Assembly (NCBI RefSeq): GCF_014199525.1
Contig: NZ_JACHNU010000001.1
Span: forward strand, 1,466,182-1,530,181
DNA length: 64,000 nucleotides
Direction of reading: 5' to 3'
From: Conexibacter arvalis
GTDB taxonomy: Bacteria > Actinomycetota > Thermoleophilia > Solirubrobacterales > Solirubrobacteraceae
Part shown: piece by piece, positions 17,431 to 25,838 of the stretch
Layout of the letters: each line of letters starts with the position of its first letter
Numbering within the stretch: the stretch's first letter is position 1
Translations under genes and position numbers: made by a program
The notes under the pieces: generated by a model
Told to the model about the DNA's origin: nothing
The model's database searches: none
What the model saw: the letters and a program-made list of their open reading frames with translations, nothing else

Positions 17431-17456
17431 CGCCACATGTGGTCGAAAGGCGAGGG

Positions 17457-17840
17457 ATGAGCGCGGATCGGGCTGATCGAGACGACGCGCTCGACCGGGC
17501 CGGCGCCGCCGGCGGCAGCGATGCCGCCCGCGCCGGCGACGCGGCTGGCGATGGCGGTCGGACCGGCGCCGCCGACGCCCTGCCCGCGAGCGCGAACGGC
17601 GGGCCGTCCGACGGGCGGGCGCGGCTGCGACTCGCGAACGAGTTCGGCACGGTCGCCGTCGAGGTCGACGAGCGGGCCAACGGGCCGCGGTTGCGGATCG
17701 AGGATCTGCGCAGCGGTCGCGTCATCCACCTCGACCCGCTCGAGCTGGCGAGCCTCACGTGGCTCACGCACGAGCGGCTCGGGCCGTTCCTCGACCCGAG
17801 CCAGACCGGTTGGCGCAGCGACGAAGGAGCATGGGAGTGA
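17457..17840 (+). CDS. Small protein of unknown function in front of the dioxygenase
   Basis: 127 residues that I do not recognise. Residues 1-50 are Ala/Asp/Gly-rich, probably disordered. Residues ~55-127 look like one small folded domain: RLRLANEFGTVAVEVDERANGP, then LRIEDLRSGRVIHLDP and LASLTWLTHERLGPFLDPSQ. Its stop codon overlaps the GTG of the dioxygenase alpha subunit (GTGA), so the two are made in step. The ATG at 17457 is preceded by AAAGGCGAGG; the ATG at 17439 is an alternative. The context suggests an accessory or stabilising partner of the dioxygenase; that is inference only. Confidence 0.65.
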   Translation: MSADRADRDDALDRAGAAGGSDAARAGDAAGDGGRTGAADALPASANGGPSDGRARLRLANEFGTVAVEVDERANGPRLRIEDLRSGRVIHLDPLELASLTWLTHERLGPFLDPSQTGWRSDEGAWE

Positions 17841-19030
17841 GCACGACGACGGACCCCGCCGGCCTCATCACCGAGGACTGGCGCATTCACGGAAGCATCT
17901 ACACGTCGCAGGCGATCTTCGAGGAGGAGCAGCGCAAGCTGTTCCACGGCCCGTGGCTGTACGTCGCGCACGAGAGCGAGCTGCGCGAGCCGGGCGACTA
18001 CAAGACGACGCACGCCGGCATCCAGCCCGTGATCGTCACCCGCGGCGCCGACGACGGCGAGCTGCACGTGATGCTCAACCGCTGCCGCCACCGCGGTGCG
18101 ACCGTCTGCCAGGCGACCCGCGGCAACGCGAACTTCTTCCGCTGCGCGTACCACGGCTGGACGTACAGAAACGACGGCCCGCTGCGCGGCATGACCTACG
18201 ACGACGCCTATCCGGAGCTCGACCGCTCCAAGCTCGGGCTCGTCAAGCTGCCGCGCGTCGACACCTTCGCCGGCTTCGTCTTCGCCAGCTTCGCCGAGGA
18301 GGGCCCGTCGCTCGAGGAGTACCTCGGCAACGCCAAGCCCTACCTGAAGATCATCTCCGAGCAGGGACCGGAGGGGATCCGCCTCTCGGCCGGCGCCCAC
18401 CAGCTCAGCTACGGCGGCAACTGGAAGCTGCAGGTCGAGAACACGATCGACAACTACCACTTCGGCTTCGTCCACCGCAGCTTCCTCGACGTGCTCGCCG
18501 ATCGCATCGGCCAGGCGCCGCCGATCATGCAGAGAATCATGTTCGACGAGAGCTACCGCACGATCGACCTCGGCAACGGCCACTCGGTCCACGAGTTCGG
18601 CGACCCGCGCACGGGCAACAACGGCGGGCAGCTCGGCGACCTGCCGTTCAACCTGATCGTCTTCCCCAACCTCTGCTTCGTCGGCGCGCAGCTGCGGCAC
18701 GTCCTGCCGAAGGCGGCCAACCGCACCGAGGTCCAGCTCTACCCGATGCTGCACGAGGGCGCCAGCGACGACTACAACGAGGCGATCCTGCGCACCCACG
18801 AGGGTTTCTACGGCCCGGCCGGGATGGGCGGCCCCGACGACGTCGAGATCGCCTTCGAGCGCGTCACCGACGGCATGCAGGCGACGGAGGAGGACTGGCT
18901 TGTGATGAGCCGCGGCATGCACCGCGAGAGAGAGGGCGAGAACGGGACCCTGATCGGCCACTCCGCCGACGAGGTGCCGCAGCGCGCCTTCTACCGGCAG
19001 TGGCGCCGGCTGATGGGGGCCGCGGCATGA
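17837..19030 (+). CDS. Rieske aromatic ring-hydroxylating dioxygenase, alpha subunit (system 1)
   Basis: 397 residues. Rieske centre: CRH at residues ~78-80 (NRCRHRGATVC) and CAYH about 20 residues later (FFRCAYHGWTY). The mononuclear iron site is in NTIDNYHFGFVHRSF (two His, D in the preceding bridge). It is like the benzoate/anthranilate-type group. It should dihydroxylate an aromatic acid with O2 and reduced ferredoxin. I start at GTG 17837, which has AAGGAG at seven bases and overlaps the previous stop, rather than at ATG 17831. Followed by its beta subunit with an ATGA overlap. Confidence 0.92.
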   Translation: MSTTTDPAGLITEDWRIHGSIYTSQAIFEEEQRKLFHGPWLYVAHESELREPGDYKTTHAGIQPVIVTRGADDGELHVMLNRCRHRGATVCQATRGNANFFRCAYHGWTYRNDGPLRGMTYDDAYPELDRSKLGLVKLPRVDTFAGFVFASFAEEGPSLEEYLGNAKPYLKIISEQGPEGIRLSAGAHQLSYGGNWKLQVENTIDNYHFGFVHRSFLDVLADRIGQAPPIMQRIMFDESYRTIDLGNGHSVHEFGDPRTGNNGGQLGDLPFNLIVFPNLCFVGAQLRHVLPKAANRTEVQLYPMLHEGASDDYNEAILRTHEGFYGPAGMGGPDDVEIAFERVTDGMQATEEDWLVMSRGMHREREGENGTLIGHSADEVPQRAFYRQWRRLMGAAA

Positions 19031-19551
19031 GCGCCTCCGAGACGGTCCGCCCCGTCGCGGGCTCCCAGGACCCGGCGCTGCTCGCGGACGTCGCCGCCTT
19101 CCTCTACCACGAGGCCGAGCTGCTCGACGCGCTGCGGCTCGAGGAGTGGCTCGAGCTGTACGCGGAGGACGCGGTCTACTGGATCCCGCAGGGGCCCGAC
19201 GCCGACCCGCGCGTCGACGTCCAGCTGCTGCTCGACGACCGCACGCGGCTGCGCGAGCGCGTGCTGCGGCTCAGCAGCGGCTTCGCCTACTCGCAGGATC
19301 CGGCGTCGCGCACGATCCACCTGATCGGCAACGTGCGGATCGCCGGCGACGGCGAGGTCGAGCCGCCGGCGCTCGACGTCCGCTCGGTCCAGCAGGTGAC
19401 CGAGGTCCGGCGCGGCCGCCAGCTCCAGTACGTCGGCCACTTCCGCCACGTGCTCTCCCCGAGCGGCGACGGCGGCTGGACGATCCGCCGCAAGGAGGTC
19501 CGGCTCGCCAACAGCGACCTCCCGCTCGGCAACGTCACCTTCCTGATCTGA
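19027..19551 (+). CDS. Ring-hydroxylating dioxygenase, beta subunit (system 1)
   Basis: 174 residues of the SnoaL/NTF2-like fold. Typical landmarks: FLYHEAELLDALRLEEWLELY, DAVYWIP, DRTRLRERVLRL and IRRKEVRLANSDLPL at the C-terminus. It stabilises the alpha3beta3 hexamer and has no metal of its own. It begins within the alpha stop codon. No electron-transfer genes follow, so it must use the reductase (15272) and ferredoxin (34194) encoded elsewhere in the island. Confidence 0.92.
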   Translation: MSASETVRPVAGSQDPALLADVAAFLYHEAELLDALRLEEWLELYAEDAVYWIPQGPDADPRVDVQLLLDDRTRLRERVLRLSSGFAYSQDPASRTIHLIGNVRIAGDGEVEPPALDVRSVQQVTEVRRGRQLQYVGHFRHVLSPSGDGGWTIRRKEVRLANSDLPLGNVTFLI

Positions 19552-19701
19552 GGAGGGGGCGACCGGTCGCGCCGGGGCCGGCGCGACCGGGCGGCATCGG
19601 CGCGCGGCCCGCGAGCGGCCGCGCGCCGGCCGGCGCCGCCGGTCTCCCGGGCCGGTGCCGGCCGCAGCCGCGCGAAAACTGCGCGGTCGCAATAAGTGGA
19701 A

Positions 19702-19713
19702 TCTGTATACTGT
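19702..19713. promoter_or_regulatory. GTATAC box directly before GntR-2
   Basis: TCTGTATACTGT, ending four bases before the GTG start. TATACT fits a -10 hexamer for a leaderless message. Position over the promoter suggests autoregulation. Confidence 0.7.
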
Positions 19714-19717
19714 CGCC

Positions 19718-20419
19718 GTGCGAGAGACGGATCTGAGCTCGATCAAGCCGCAGGCGCAGTTCAACGAGCGGCGCATCACGGCCGACTACGTCGCCGACGC
19801 GCTGCGCGACGCGATCCACCGCGGCGAGCTCGCCGACGGCGCGACGCTCAACCAGGCGGCGATCGCGACCCACTTCGGCGTCTCGCGCGTCCCCGTCCGC
19901 GAGGCGATGCGGCAGCTGCAGGCGGAAGGGCTGATCGACACGAGAGCCCACCGCCTCGCGGTCGTGCGCGCGCTCGACCTCGACCGCATCGTCGAGATCT
20001 ACGACCTGCGCGCGATGCTCGAGGGGTTCGTGATCGAGCGCGCGGTCCCGAATCTCTCCGCCGGCGACCTCGCCGCCGCGCACAGGCTCGCCCGGCGCAT
20101 GGAGGAGGAGGGCGACCACGTCCGCTGGCTGGAGCTGAACGCCTCCTTCCACGCGCTCCTCTACGCCCCCTCGGGCGCCGAGACGACGCTCGAGCTGATC
20201 GAGCAGCTGCGCGCCCGTGGCGAGCGCTACGTCCGCCTGTGGAGCCGCGGCTCCGGGATCCACCGGCCCGTCGAGGCCGGCGCCGAGCACGCCGAGATCC
20301 TGCGGCTGGTCGAGGCGGGGGAGGGCTCCGCGGCCCGGCTCGCCGTCGAGCGCCACATCGGCCACACCCGCGAGCGACTCGTCGCCCAGCGCGGCGCCGG
20401 CGAGCCCCAGGCCGTGTAG
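19718..20419 (+). CDS. GntR family regulator, FadR/FCD type (paralogue 2)
   Basis: 233 residues. Winged helix with TADYVADALRDAIHRGEL and IATHFGVSRVPVREAMRQLQAEGL, then an FCD domain with histidines in ASFHALLY, EHAEILRL and ERHIGHTRE. It is closely similar to paralogue 1 over the full length, with identical stretches such as FGVSRVPVREA. Its GTG start comes four bases after the box at 19702-19713 and has no ribosome binding site, so I infer leaderless translation and autoregulation. Two regulators with near-identical recognition helices imply overlapping binding to the same boxes, perhaps with different inducers. Confidence 0.9.
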   Translation: MRETDLSSIKPQAQFNERRITADYVADALRDAIHRGELADGATLNQAAIATHFGVSRVPVREAMRQLQAEGLIDTRAHRLAVVRALDLDRIVEIYDLRAMLEGFVIERAVPNLSAGDLAAAHRLARRMEEEGDHVRWLELNASFHALLYAPSGAETTLELIEQLRARGERYVRLWSRGSGIHRPVEAGAEHAEILRLVEAGEGSAARLAVERHIGHTRERLVAQRGAGEPQAV

Positions 20420-20577
20420 CGGCGCCCTCGCGGGGTCGCCCGCTGCGCGATCGCCTGCGCGCTCCGGTCGCGCCGCGACCAGGAGTCGCACCTGATGCCG
20501 GTGCGGGCGGGTCGTGAGGGTCGCACGGGCTGAATGGCGGCCGTTCTGCGCCGGGTGGCCTTGCGCGCTTCAGGAGT

Positions 20578-20589
20578 TGTGTATACAGT
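20578..20589. promoter_or_regulatory. GTATAC box before the DUF1185 operon
   Basis: TGTGTATACAGT, 73 bases before the DUF1185 ATG, followed by TGTCAG. A TTGCGC motif lies 15 bases before TATACA, the same spacing as at 11487. Confidence 0.68.
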
Positions 20590-20662
20590 TGTCAGTAGCT
20601 TCTATGCACCTGGCAGGGAGCGGTCTGTCGGCCGCTCAGGGAAACGGAGAAGAACCGTCACC

Positions 20663-21241
20663 ATGACTCCCCTCACCGTCCGCAAGTGGGTCACGTTCGC
20701 GGAGGAGATCTCCAGCGACGGCGGGCCCGCCGTGGAGGAGCCGCTCGTCAAGGCGGCGGTCGCCGCGGTGATCCGCAACCCGTACGCGGGCCGCTGGTCG
20801 GAGAACCTCGACGAGCTGATCGAGCCGAGCGTCCCGCTCGCCCGCGAGCTGGTCGCGCGCTGCCACGCCGCGCTCGGCGGCCGCCAGGCGGAGAGCTGCG
20901 GCAAGGGCGCGATCGTCGGCACGCTCGGCGACCAGGACCACGGCGTCGCGTGCATCACGACCCCCTTCGGCGACGCGATGCGGGCCGAGATCGACGGCAT
21001 CACCTGGGTCACCTCGACCTCGAAGGTCGCCGCCGCCGGCACCTCGATCGACATCCCGCTCGCCTACCGCCGCGCGCTCTTCGTGCGCGAGTTCTACGAC
21101 ACCGTCACGATCACCGTGCCGGACGGCCCGAGACCGGACGAGATCCTCGTGATCGCCGCGATGGCCTCGCGCGGCCGCGTCCACCACCGCGTCGGCGGAC
21201 TCGCCAAGGACGAGGTCAGCGTCGGGGACGGCCTGCGATGA
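20663..21241 (+). CDS. DUF1185 (amino acid synthesis family) protein
   Basis: 192 residues. Landmarks: RKWVTFAEEISSDGG, AAVAAVIRNPYAGRW, SCGKGAIVGTLGDQDHGVACITTPFGDAMR and STSKVAAAGTSIDIPLAY. This matches the DUF1185/AA_synth family, whose enzymatic role is unknown despite the name. The ATG at 20663 has GGAGAAG upstream and is the only start in keeping with the conserved N-terminus. It is the first gene of an operon with an EthD-like protein (ATGA overlap), a DHDPS-like aldolase and an ornithine-cyclodeaminase-like protein. Confidence 0.8.
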   Translation: MTPLTVRKWVTFAEEISSDGGPAVEEPLVKAAVAAVIRNPYAGRWSENLDELIEPSVPLARELVARCHAALGGRQAESCGKGAIVGTLGDQDHGVACITTPFGDAMRAEIDGITWVTSTSKVAAAGTSIDIPLAYRRALFVREFYDTVTITVPDGPRPDEILVIAAMASRGRVHHRVGGLAKDEVSVGDGLR

Positions 21242-21921
21242 GCGGCGGCCTGCTGTTCTCCCAGATGCAGCCGCCCGCCGGGGCGGAGGCCGACTTCCAC
21301 GACTGGTACGAGAGCGAGCACATCCCGGCGCGGATCGCGATCCCCGGCTTCGCCGAGGCGGTCCGCTACGAGCTGACCGGCAGCGAGGGCGGCCCCGACG
21401 CCGCCAGATGGCTCGCCTGCTACTTCCTCGACGACATGGCGGCGCTCGAGACGCCCGAGTACGTCGCGCTCAAGCGCGACCCGGGCGAGCGCACCGCGCG
21501 CATGCTCGGCTCCGTCGAGGGCTTCACGCGCTACATCGCCGACGAGATCTCCGACACCGGCGCGGTCGACGAGACGCCGCAGACGCTGCTGGCGATCGCC
21601 TTCGCCGTCCCCGACGAGGACGTCGCCGAGTTCGACGGCTGGTACGAGGAGGAGCACGTGCCGCTGCTGATGCGCGTGCCCGGCTGGCTGCGCGTCCGCC
21701 GCTACCGCGTCCGCCCCGGCTCCGACGGCCCGCCGTGGACCCACCTCGCGCTCCACGACCTGCGCGGCCCCGAGGCGCTCAGCGCCCCCGAGCGCGCGGC
21801 GGCGCGCGACACCCCGCGCCGCGACGCGCTCGCGCAGCGCGACTGGTTCTCCAGCGGCCGCTGGGTCTATCGACCGATCCATCGCGCGACCGCGAGCGCG
21901 ACCGCGAGCGCGACCGCCTGA
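21238..21921 (+). CDS. Tandem dimeric alpha-beta barrel protein (EthD-like)
   Basis: 227 residues built from two copies of a ~95-residue ferredoxin-like barrel. Each copy has the same signature: DFHDWYESEHIPARI (residues ~22-36) and EFDGWYEEEHVPLLM (residues ~130-144), and each has a hydrophobic start. Such proteins act in isomerisation, lactone or monooxygenase-type reactions of ring-cleavage pathways. The C-terminus is a short repeat, ATASATASATA, from the hexamer GCGACC/GCGAGC. Function not assignable beyond the fold. Overlaps DUF1185 by ATGA; the DHDPS-like gene follows after 43 bases. Confidence 0.7.
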   Translation: MSGGLLFSQMQPPAGAEADFHDWYESEHIPARIAIPGFAEAVRYELTGSEGGPDAARWLACYFLDDMAALETPEYVALKRDPGERTARMLGSVEGFTRYIADEISDTGAVDETPQTLLAIAFAVPDEDVAEFDGWYEEEHVPLLMRVPGWLRVRRYRVRPGSDGPPWTHLALHDLRGPEALSAPERAAARDTPRRDALAQRDWFSSGRWVYRPIHRATASATASATA

Positions 21922-21964
21922 CCTTCTTCCCCAGACCCGCGACACCGAGAGGACCCCGCGCCAG

Positions 21965-22978
21965 ATGGCACTTCCCTACACCCGCGCCGAGATCAAGGAG
22001 CGCGCCCGCGAGCAGTGGGCCGGCGCCTGCAACGTCACGCTGCCGTCGTTCACGGAGGACTTCAGAGGCCTCAACGAGGCTGGCATCGCCCACGACGTCA
22101 AGCTCGCCGCCGAGCACGGCTACTGGGGGACGCTCGTCGCGTCGGAGTCGGGCACGACCCTGGAGGAGTACAAGCGCTTCCTCGAGGTCGCCGCCGAGGC
22201 CGCCCCGGAGGGCTTCAAGCTCGTCGCCCACCTCAGCTTCTCGACCGTCGAGGAGTCGCTGGAGGCGGCGAAGGTCGCCGAGGGCGTCGGCGCCGAGGCG
22301 GCGCTGCTCTCCTACCCGCCGATCTTCCGGCCCAAGAGCGCGGCCGAGATCGTCGAGCACACCAAGTACGTCGCCGACAACACCGATCTGGCGCTGATCC
22401 TCTTCGGCGTCGGCACGTGGGGCTTCAAGCCGCTCCACCCGGCCGGCTTCCCGATCGACGCGCTCGTCGAGATGTCGCAGCTGGAGACGGCCGCGGCGCT
22501 CAAGTACGAGGGCGGCGGCGGCGCGCTCTTCTCCGCCTTCAACGAGGCCCACGAGCGCTGCAGCCCGTACCTGATCGTGCAGAACCCGATGGAGATGCAC
22601 ATCCCCGCGCTGGTCGCCAACTACGGCGTCAGATGGTTCGGGACCAGCGGCTACGAGTCGTACGGCCCGCGCGTGCCGCAGGTGCTCGCCGCCGCCTCCG
22701 CCGGCGACAACGCCCGCGCGATGGAGATCTTCTGGAGCTACCACCCGGCCCGCGAGGCGAAGGGGCAGTTCCACGCGACCTTCCCCGGCGCCGGTCTGAT
22801 CCACCGCACCGGCTGGAAGTACCTGAGCTGGCTGCACGGCTACAACGGCGGCCTCCTGCGGATGCCGCAGATGCGCCTGCAGCCGGGCCAGATGAGAGCG
22901 CTGCGCGGCGGCCTCGCCGCGTCGGGCTTCGAGCTGCCGGCCGACGACGCCGGCTTCTACGCGGGGCGGACGTCCTAG
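21965..22978 (+). CDS. Dihydrodipicolinate synthase/N-acetylneuraminate lyase superfamily aldolase
   Basis: 337 residues of the class I aldolase TIM barrel. The Schiff-base lysine is probably in AAALKYEGGGG (residue ~180), and the barrel tyrosine is in AALLSYPPIF. The N-terminus NVTLPSFTEDFRGLNEAGIAHDVKLAAEHG is that of the DapA family, but the substrate-specific residues differ. Family members cleave or form C-C bonds of 2-oxo acids such as pyruvate adducts. In a catabolic operon a lyase that releases pyruvate or an aldehyde is likely. Starts at ATG 21965, after a weak GAGAGG. Confidence 0.82.
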   Translation: MALPYTRAEIKERAREQWAGACNVTLPSFTEDFRGLNEAGIAHDVKLAAEHGYWGTLVASESGTTLEEYKRFLEVAAEAAPEGFKLVAHLSFSTVEESLEAAKVAEGVGAEAALLSYPPIFRPKSAAEIVEHTKYVADNTDLALILFGVGTWGFKPLHPAGFPIDALVEMSQLETAAALKYEGGGGALFSAFNEAHERCSPYLIVQNPMEMHIPALVANYGVRWFGTSGYESYGPRVPQVLAAASAGDNARAMEIFWSYHPAREAKGQFHATFPGAGLIHRTGWKYLSWLHGYNGGLLRMPQMRLQPGQMRALRGGLAASGFELPADDAGFYAGRTS

Positions 22979-23019
22979 ATGGATCGCTGCGGACGAGCGG
23001 TGAGGGAGGTGGAGAGCCG

Positions 23020-24048
23020 ATGACGCTGTTCCTGGATGGCGACGACGTGCGCGCGCTCGCGACGCACGACGTCACGATGGCGGCGGCGCAGGCCGCCGTC
23101 ACCGCCGAGCGGGCCGGTCGCACGGTCGTGCCGCCGCGGCTCGACGTCGACCTGGAGCGCGGCTTCCTGCGCGTCATGCCGGCGGCCTTCGACGACGTCA
23201 TGGGCCTGAAGGTGATGACGCTCGTGAGAGGGCTCGGTACGCGGTACCTGATCCTGCTCTACAGCCAGACCGACGGCTCGCTGCTGGGCATGCTCGACGC
23301 CGACGAGGTGACGCGCCTGCGCACGGCCGCGACGACCGCGGTCGCCGGCCAGCTGCTCGCGCCCGAGGGCACCGAGACGCTCGGCCTGATCGGCAGCGGC
23401 TTCGAGGCCGAGGGCCACCTGCGCGCCTTCGCGCGCCTGTGGCCGCTGCGGCGCGCGCTCGTCTACAGCCGCTCCCAGGACCGCCGCGAGGCGTTCGCGG
23501 CGCGCATGTCGCAGGAGCTGGAGCTGAGCGTCGAGGCGGTCGCCGAGCCGGCGGCCGCGCTCGGCGTCGCGCCGGTCTCGGTGCTGGCGACGAAGGCGAC
23601 CGAGCCGGTCGTCGACGGCGCCGACTTCCGTCCCGGCGCCGTCGTGCTGTCGATCGGCTCGACCCGGCCCGACCTGCGCGAGCTCGACCGCGCGACGCTG
23701 CGCCGCGCCGCGCTGCTGCTGGTCGACGACCCGCGCCAGGTGGCGCTCGAGTCCGGCGACGTGATCGACGGGCTCGGCAGCGGCGCGATCGACCGCGCCC
23801 GAATCGTCGGCATGGCCGACGAGCGGGCCGTGCCCGGCGGCTCCTGCCTGGCCCGCGACGGCGAGCGCGACCTGCTCGCGTTCAAGTCGGTCGGGACGGC
23901 GATCCAGGACCTCGCGCTGGCGACGACGCTGCTGGCGGCGGCGCGGGAGGCCGGGCGCGGACGCGAGATCGGCGAGCTGACGCGGCTGAAGCCGTTCGCG
24001 GCGCCGCCGCCGGACACGCTGACGGCGATCACGGGCGGCACGCAGTGA
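23020..24048 (+). CDS. Ornithine cyclodeaminase / mu-crystallin family protein
   Basis: 342 residues. NAD(P)-binding Rossmann loop LGLIGSGFEAEGHLRAFARL, upstream MGLKVMTLVRGLGTRYLILLYSQTDGSLLGMLDADEVTRLRTAATTAVA (family core, cited in parts) and ALLLVDDPRQVALESGD. The family includes ornithine cyclodeaminase, alanine dehydrogenase-like and imine reductase enzymes. Substrate unknown. GGAGAG directly upstream sets the ATG at 23020. Last gene of the DUF1185 operon; a non-coding gap of 136 bases with an AT-richer patch follows before the VOC gene. Confidence 0.85.
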   Translation: MTLFLDGDDVRALATHDVTMAAAQAAVTAERAGRTVVPPRLDVDLERGFLRVMPAAFDDVMGLKVMTLVRGLGTRYLILLYSQTDGSLLGMLDADEVTRLRTAATTAVAGQLLAPEGTETLGLIGSGFEAEGHLRAFARLWPLRRALVYSRSQDRREAFAARMSQELELSVEAVAEPAAALGVAPVSVLATKATEPVVDGADFRPGAVVLSIGSTRPDLRELDRATLRRAALLLVDDPRQVALESGDVIDGLGSGAIDRARIVGMADERAVPGGSCLARDGERDLLAFKSVGTAIQDLALATTLLAAAREAGRGREIGELTRLKPFAAPPPDTLTAITGGTQ

Positions 24049-24184
24049 GCGCCGCCGCCCTCGTCGGCCGGCGCGGGCCGAGCGCCGGTCCGGGCGCCGC
24101 GGCGCTGTCCATGGCGTCGAAGCGGACTCGACGAAATGCACAAAATTCTCCCGATCCCTCACCAAAGCTGAGAGGCTGCGCACG

Positions 24185-25075
24185 ATGAGCGGTGTCGGCA
24201 GTGCCTCCACGTTCTCGGCGGCACGCCTCGGTCGGCTCGCCGGCGTCACCGTGACGGTCCCCGACCCCGCCGCGACGGCGCGCTTCCTGACCGAGGGGAT
24301 CGGCTTCCCGCTCGCCGAGACCGTCGGCGACGCGATCGCGATCCGCTGCGCCGGCGACTACGGTCCGCACGGCCAGACGGCGATCACGCTGCTGGAGGGA
24401 GAGGCGCTGGCGCTGCGCGCGATCACGTGGGAGGTCGCCGACGACTACGACCTCGGCGCGCTCGCCGACCGCCTCGCCGCGCGCGGTACCGAGACGCGCG
24501 AGACGGCCGCCGGCGGGCTCGCGTTCGCCGACCCGGCCGGCAATCCGCTCGCGCTGGAGCGGACCGCGACGGTCACCGTCCCGACGCCGCCGCACGGCCC
24601 GGTCGGGCCGCGCCGCCTCGGCCACCTCAACGTCAAGAGCCCGGCGCCGCCGGAGACGGCGGCCTTCTACCGCGAGGCGCTCGGGATGCTGCTCTCCGAG
24701 CAGATCGGCGACGGCCTCTGGTTCCTGCGGATCGGCGCCGAGCACCACAACCTCGGCCTGCGGCCGGGGGCGCGGGGCGAGCTCCACCACCTTGGCCTCG
24801 AGGTCAACGGCTGGCACGCCTACGAGCCGATCCTCGACCGGCTCGCGGCGCAGGAGCTGAAGGTCGAGTACGGCCCCGGCCGCCACGGTCCGGGACGCAA
24901 CATTTTCACGTATGTCTGCGATCCCTCTTCCGGACTGCGAGTCGAGCTGTTCGCCGACATGGCGCAGATCCCGGACGAGACGACGTACGTGCCACCGCGA
25001 TGGGAGGCGGGCGACCGCATGACGAAGACGATCAACCGCTGGGGGCCGACGCCCCCCGAGAGCTTCCTCGCATGA
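24185..25075 (+). CDS. VOC-family extradiol dioxygenase-like protein
   Basis: 296 residues with two glyoxalase-like VOC modules (residues ~15-125 and ~140-260). The C-terminal module has possible metal ligands: His in RRLGHLNVKS, His in ELHHLGLEV and Glu in GLRVELFAD, the two-His-one-Glu set of type I extradiol dioxygenases. A conserved tyrosine/histidine lies in GPGRHGPGRNIFTYV. So it is plausibly a catechol-type ring-cleaving dioxygenase. It starts after GAGAGG, with an AT-richer segment (AATGCACAAAATTC) upstream that may hold its own promoter; no GTATAC box was seen. Overlaps the next SDR by ATGA. Confidence 0.83.
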   Translation: MSGVGSASTFSAARLGRLAGVTVTVPDPAATARFLTEGIGFPLAETVGDAIAIRCAGDYGPHGQTAITLLEGEALALRAITWEVADDYDLGALADRLAARGTETRETAAGGLAFADPAGNPLALERTATVTVPTPPHGPVGPRRLGHLNVKSPAPPETAAFYREALGMLLSEQIGDGLWFLRIGAEHHNLGLRPGARGELHHLGLEVNGWHAYEPILDRLAAQELKVEYGPGRHGPGRNIFTYVCDPSSGLRVELFADMAQIPDETTYVPPRWEAGDRMTKTINRWGPTPPESFLA

Positions 25076-25812
25076 GCGACCCGCACGGGAAGGTCCTGCT
25101 CGTCGTCGGCGGCGCCTCGGGGATCGGCCTCGCGGCCGCCCGGATCGCCGCCGCCGACGGCGCCCGCGTCGTGATCGCCGACGTCGACCCGGCCGGCGCC
25201 GAGATCGCGGCCGGCCTCGACGGCGACGTCGCCTTCGCCGCCTGCGACAGCACCGACCTCGGCTCGCTCCAGCGGGCGGTCGACCTCGCCGTCGACCGCC
25301 ACGGGCGGCTCGACCGGCTGTTCGCGACCGTCGGCGGCGCCGTCCTCGGCGAGATCGACGCGCTCGACCCGGAGACGTGGGAGCGCGAGCTGACCTTCAA
25401 CCTCACCTCGGCCTACCTCGCCGCGCGCGCCGCGCTGCCGGCGATCACCGCCAGACGCGGCGGGGCGATCTGCTTCACGAGCAGCGGCCAGGCCGTGATG
25501 GCCGCGACCGACCGCGCCGGCTACGCCGCCGCGAAGGCCGGCCTGATCTCCTACACCCGCTCGCTCGCCGCCGCGGTCGCGGCCTCCGGCACGCGCGTCA
25601 ACTGCATCGCGCCCGGCCCGACCGACACGCCCCGCTTCCGCGCGATGAACGGGGGCGACGAGGGCGTCGAGCGCGTGCGCGCGCAGATGCCGCTGGGAGA
25701 GATCCCCAGACCGGAGGACTGCGCCGAGGTCGCGCTCTTCCTGCTGTCCGACGCCGCCCGCCAGGTGACCGGACAGACCGTCCACGTCAACGGCGGGCTG
25801 CTGATGCCGTGA
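25072..25812 (+). CDS. Short-chain dehydrogenase/reductase (A)
   Basis: 246 residues. Rossmann loop LLVVGGASGIGLAAARIA, catalytic Ser region CFTSSGQAVMAATDRAGYAAAK with Tyr-x3-Lys, and the C-terminal HVNGGLLMP. Cofactor probably NAD, given the Asp after the second strand (VVIADVDP). Likely oxidises a diol or hydroxy acid. Start ATG overlaps the VOC stop. Confidence 0.9.
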   Translation: MSDPHGKVLLVVGGASGIGLAAARIAAADGARVVIADVDPAGAEIAAGLDGDVAFAACDSTDLGSLQRAVDLAVDRHGRLDRLFATVGGAVLGEIDALDPETWERELTFNLTSAYLAARAALPAITARRGGAICFTSSGQAVMAATDRAGYAAAKAGLISYTRSLAAAVAASGTRVNCIAPGPTDTPRFRAMNGGDEGVERVRAQMPLGEIPRPEDCAEVALFLLSDAARQVTGQTVHVNGGLLMP

Positions 25813-25838
25813 ACCAGTCGAGCGAGAGAGGAGCGGCG

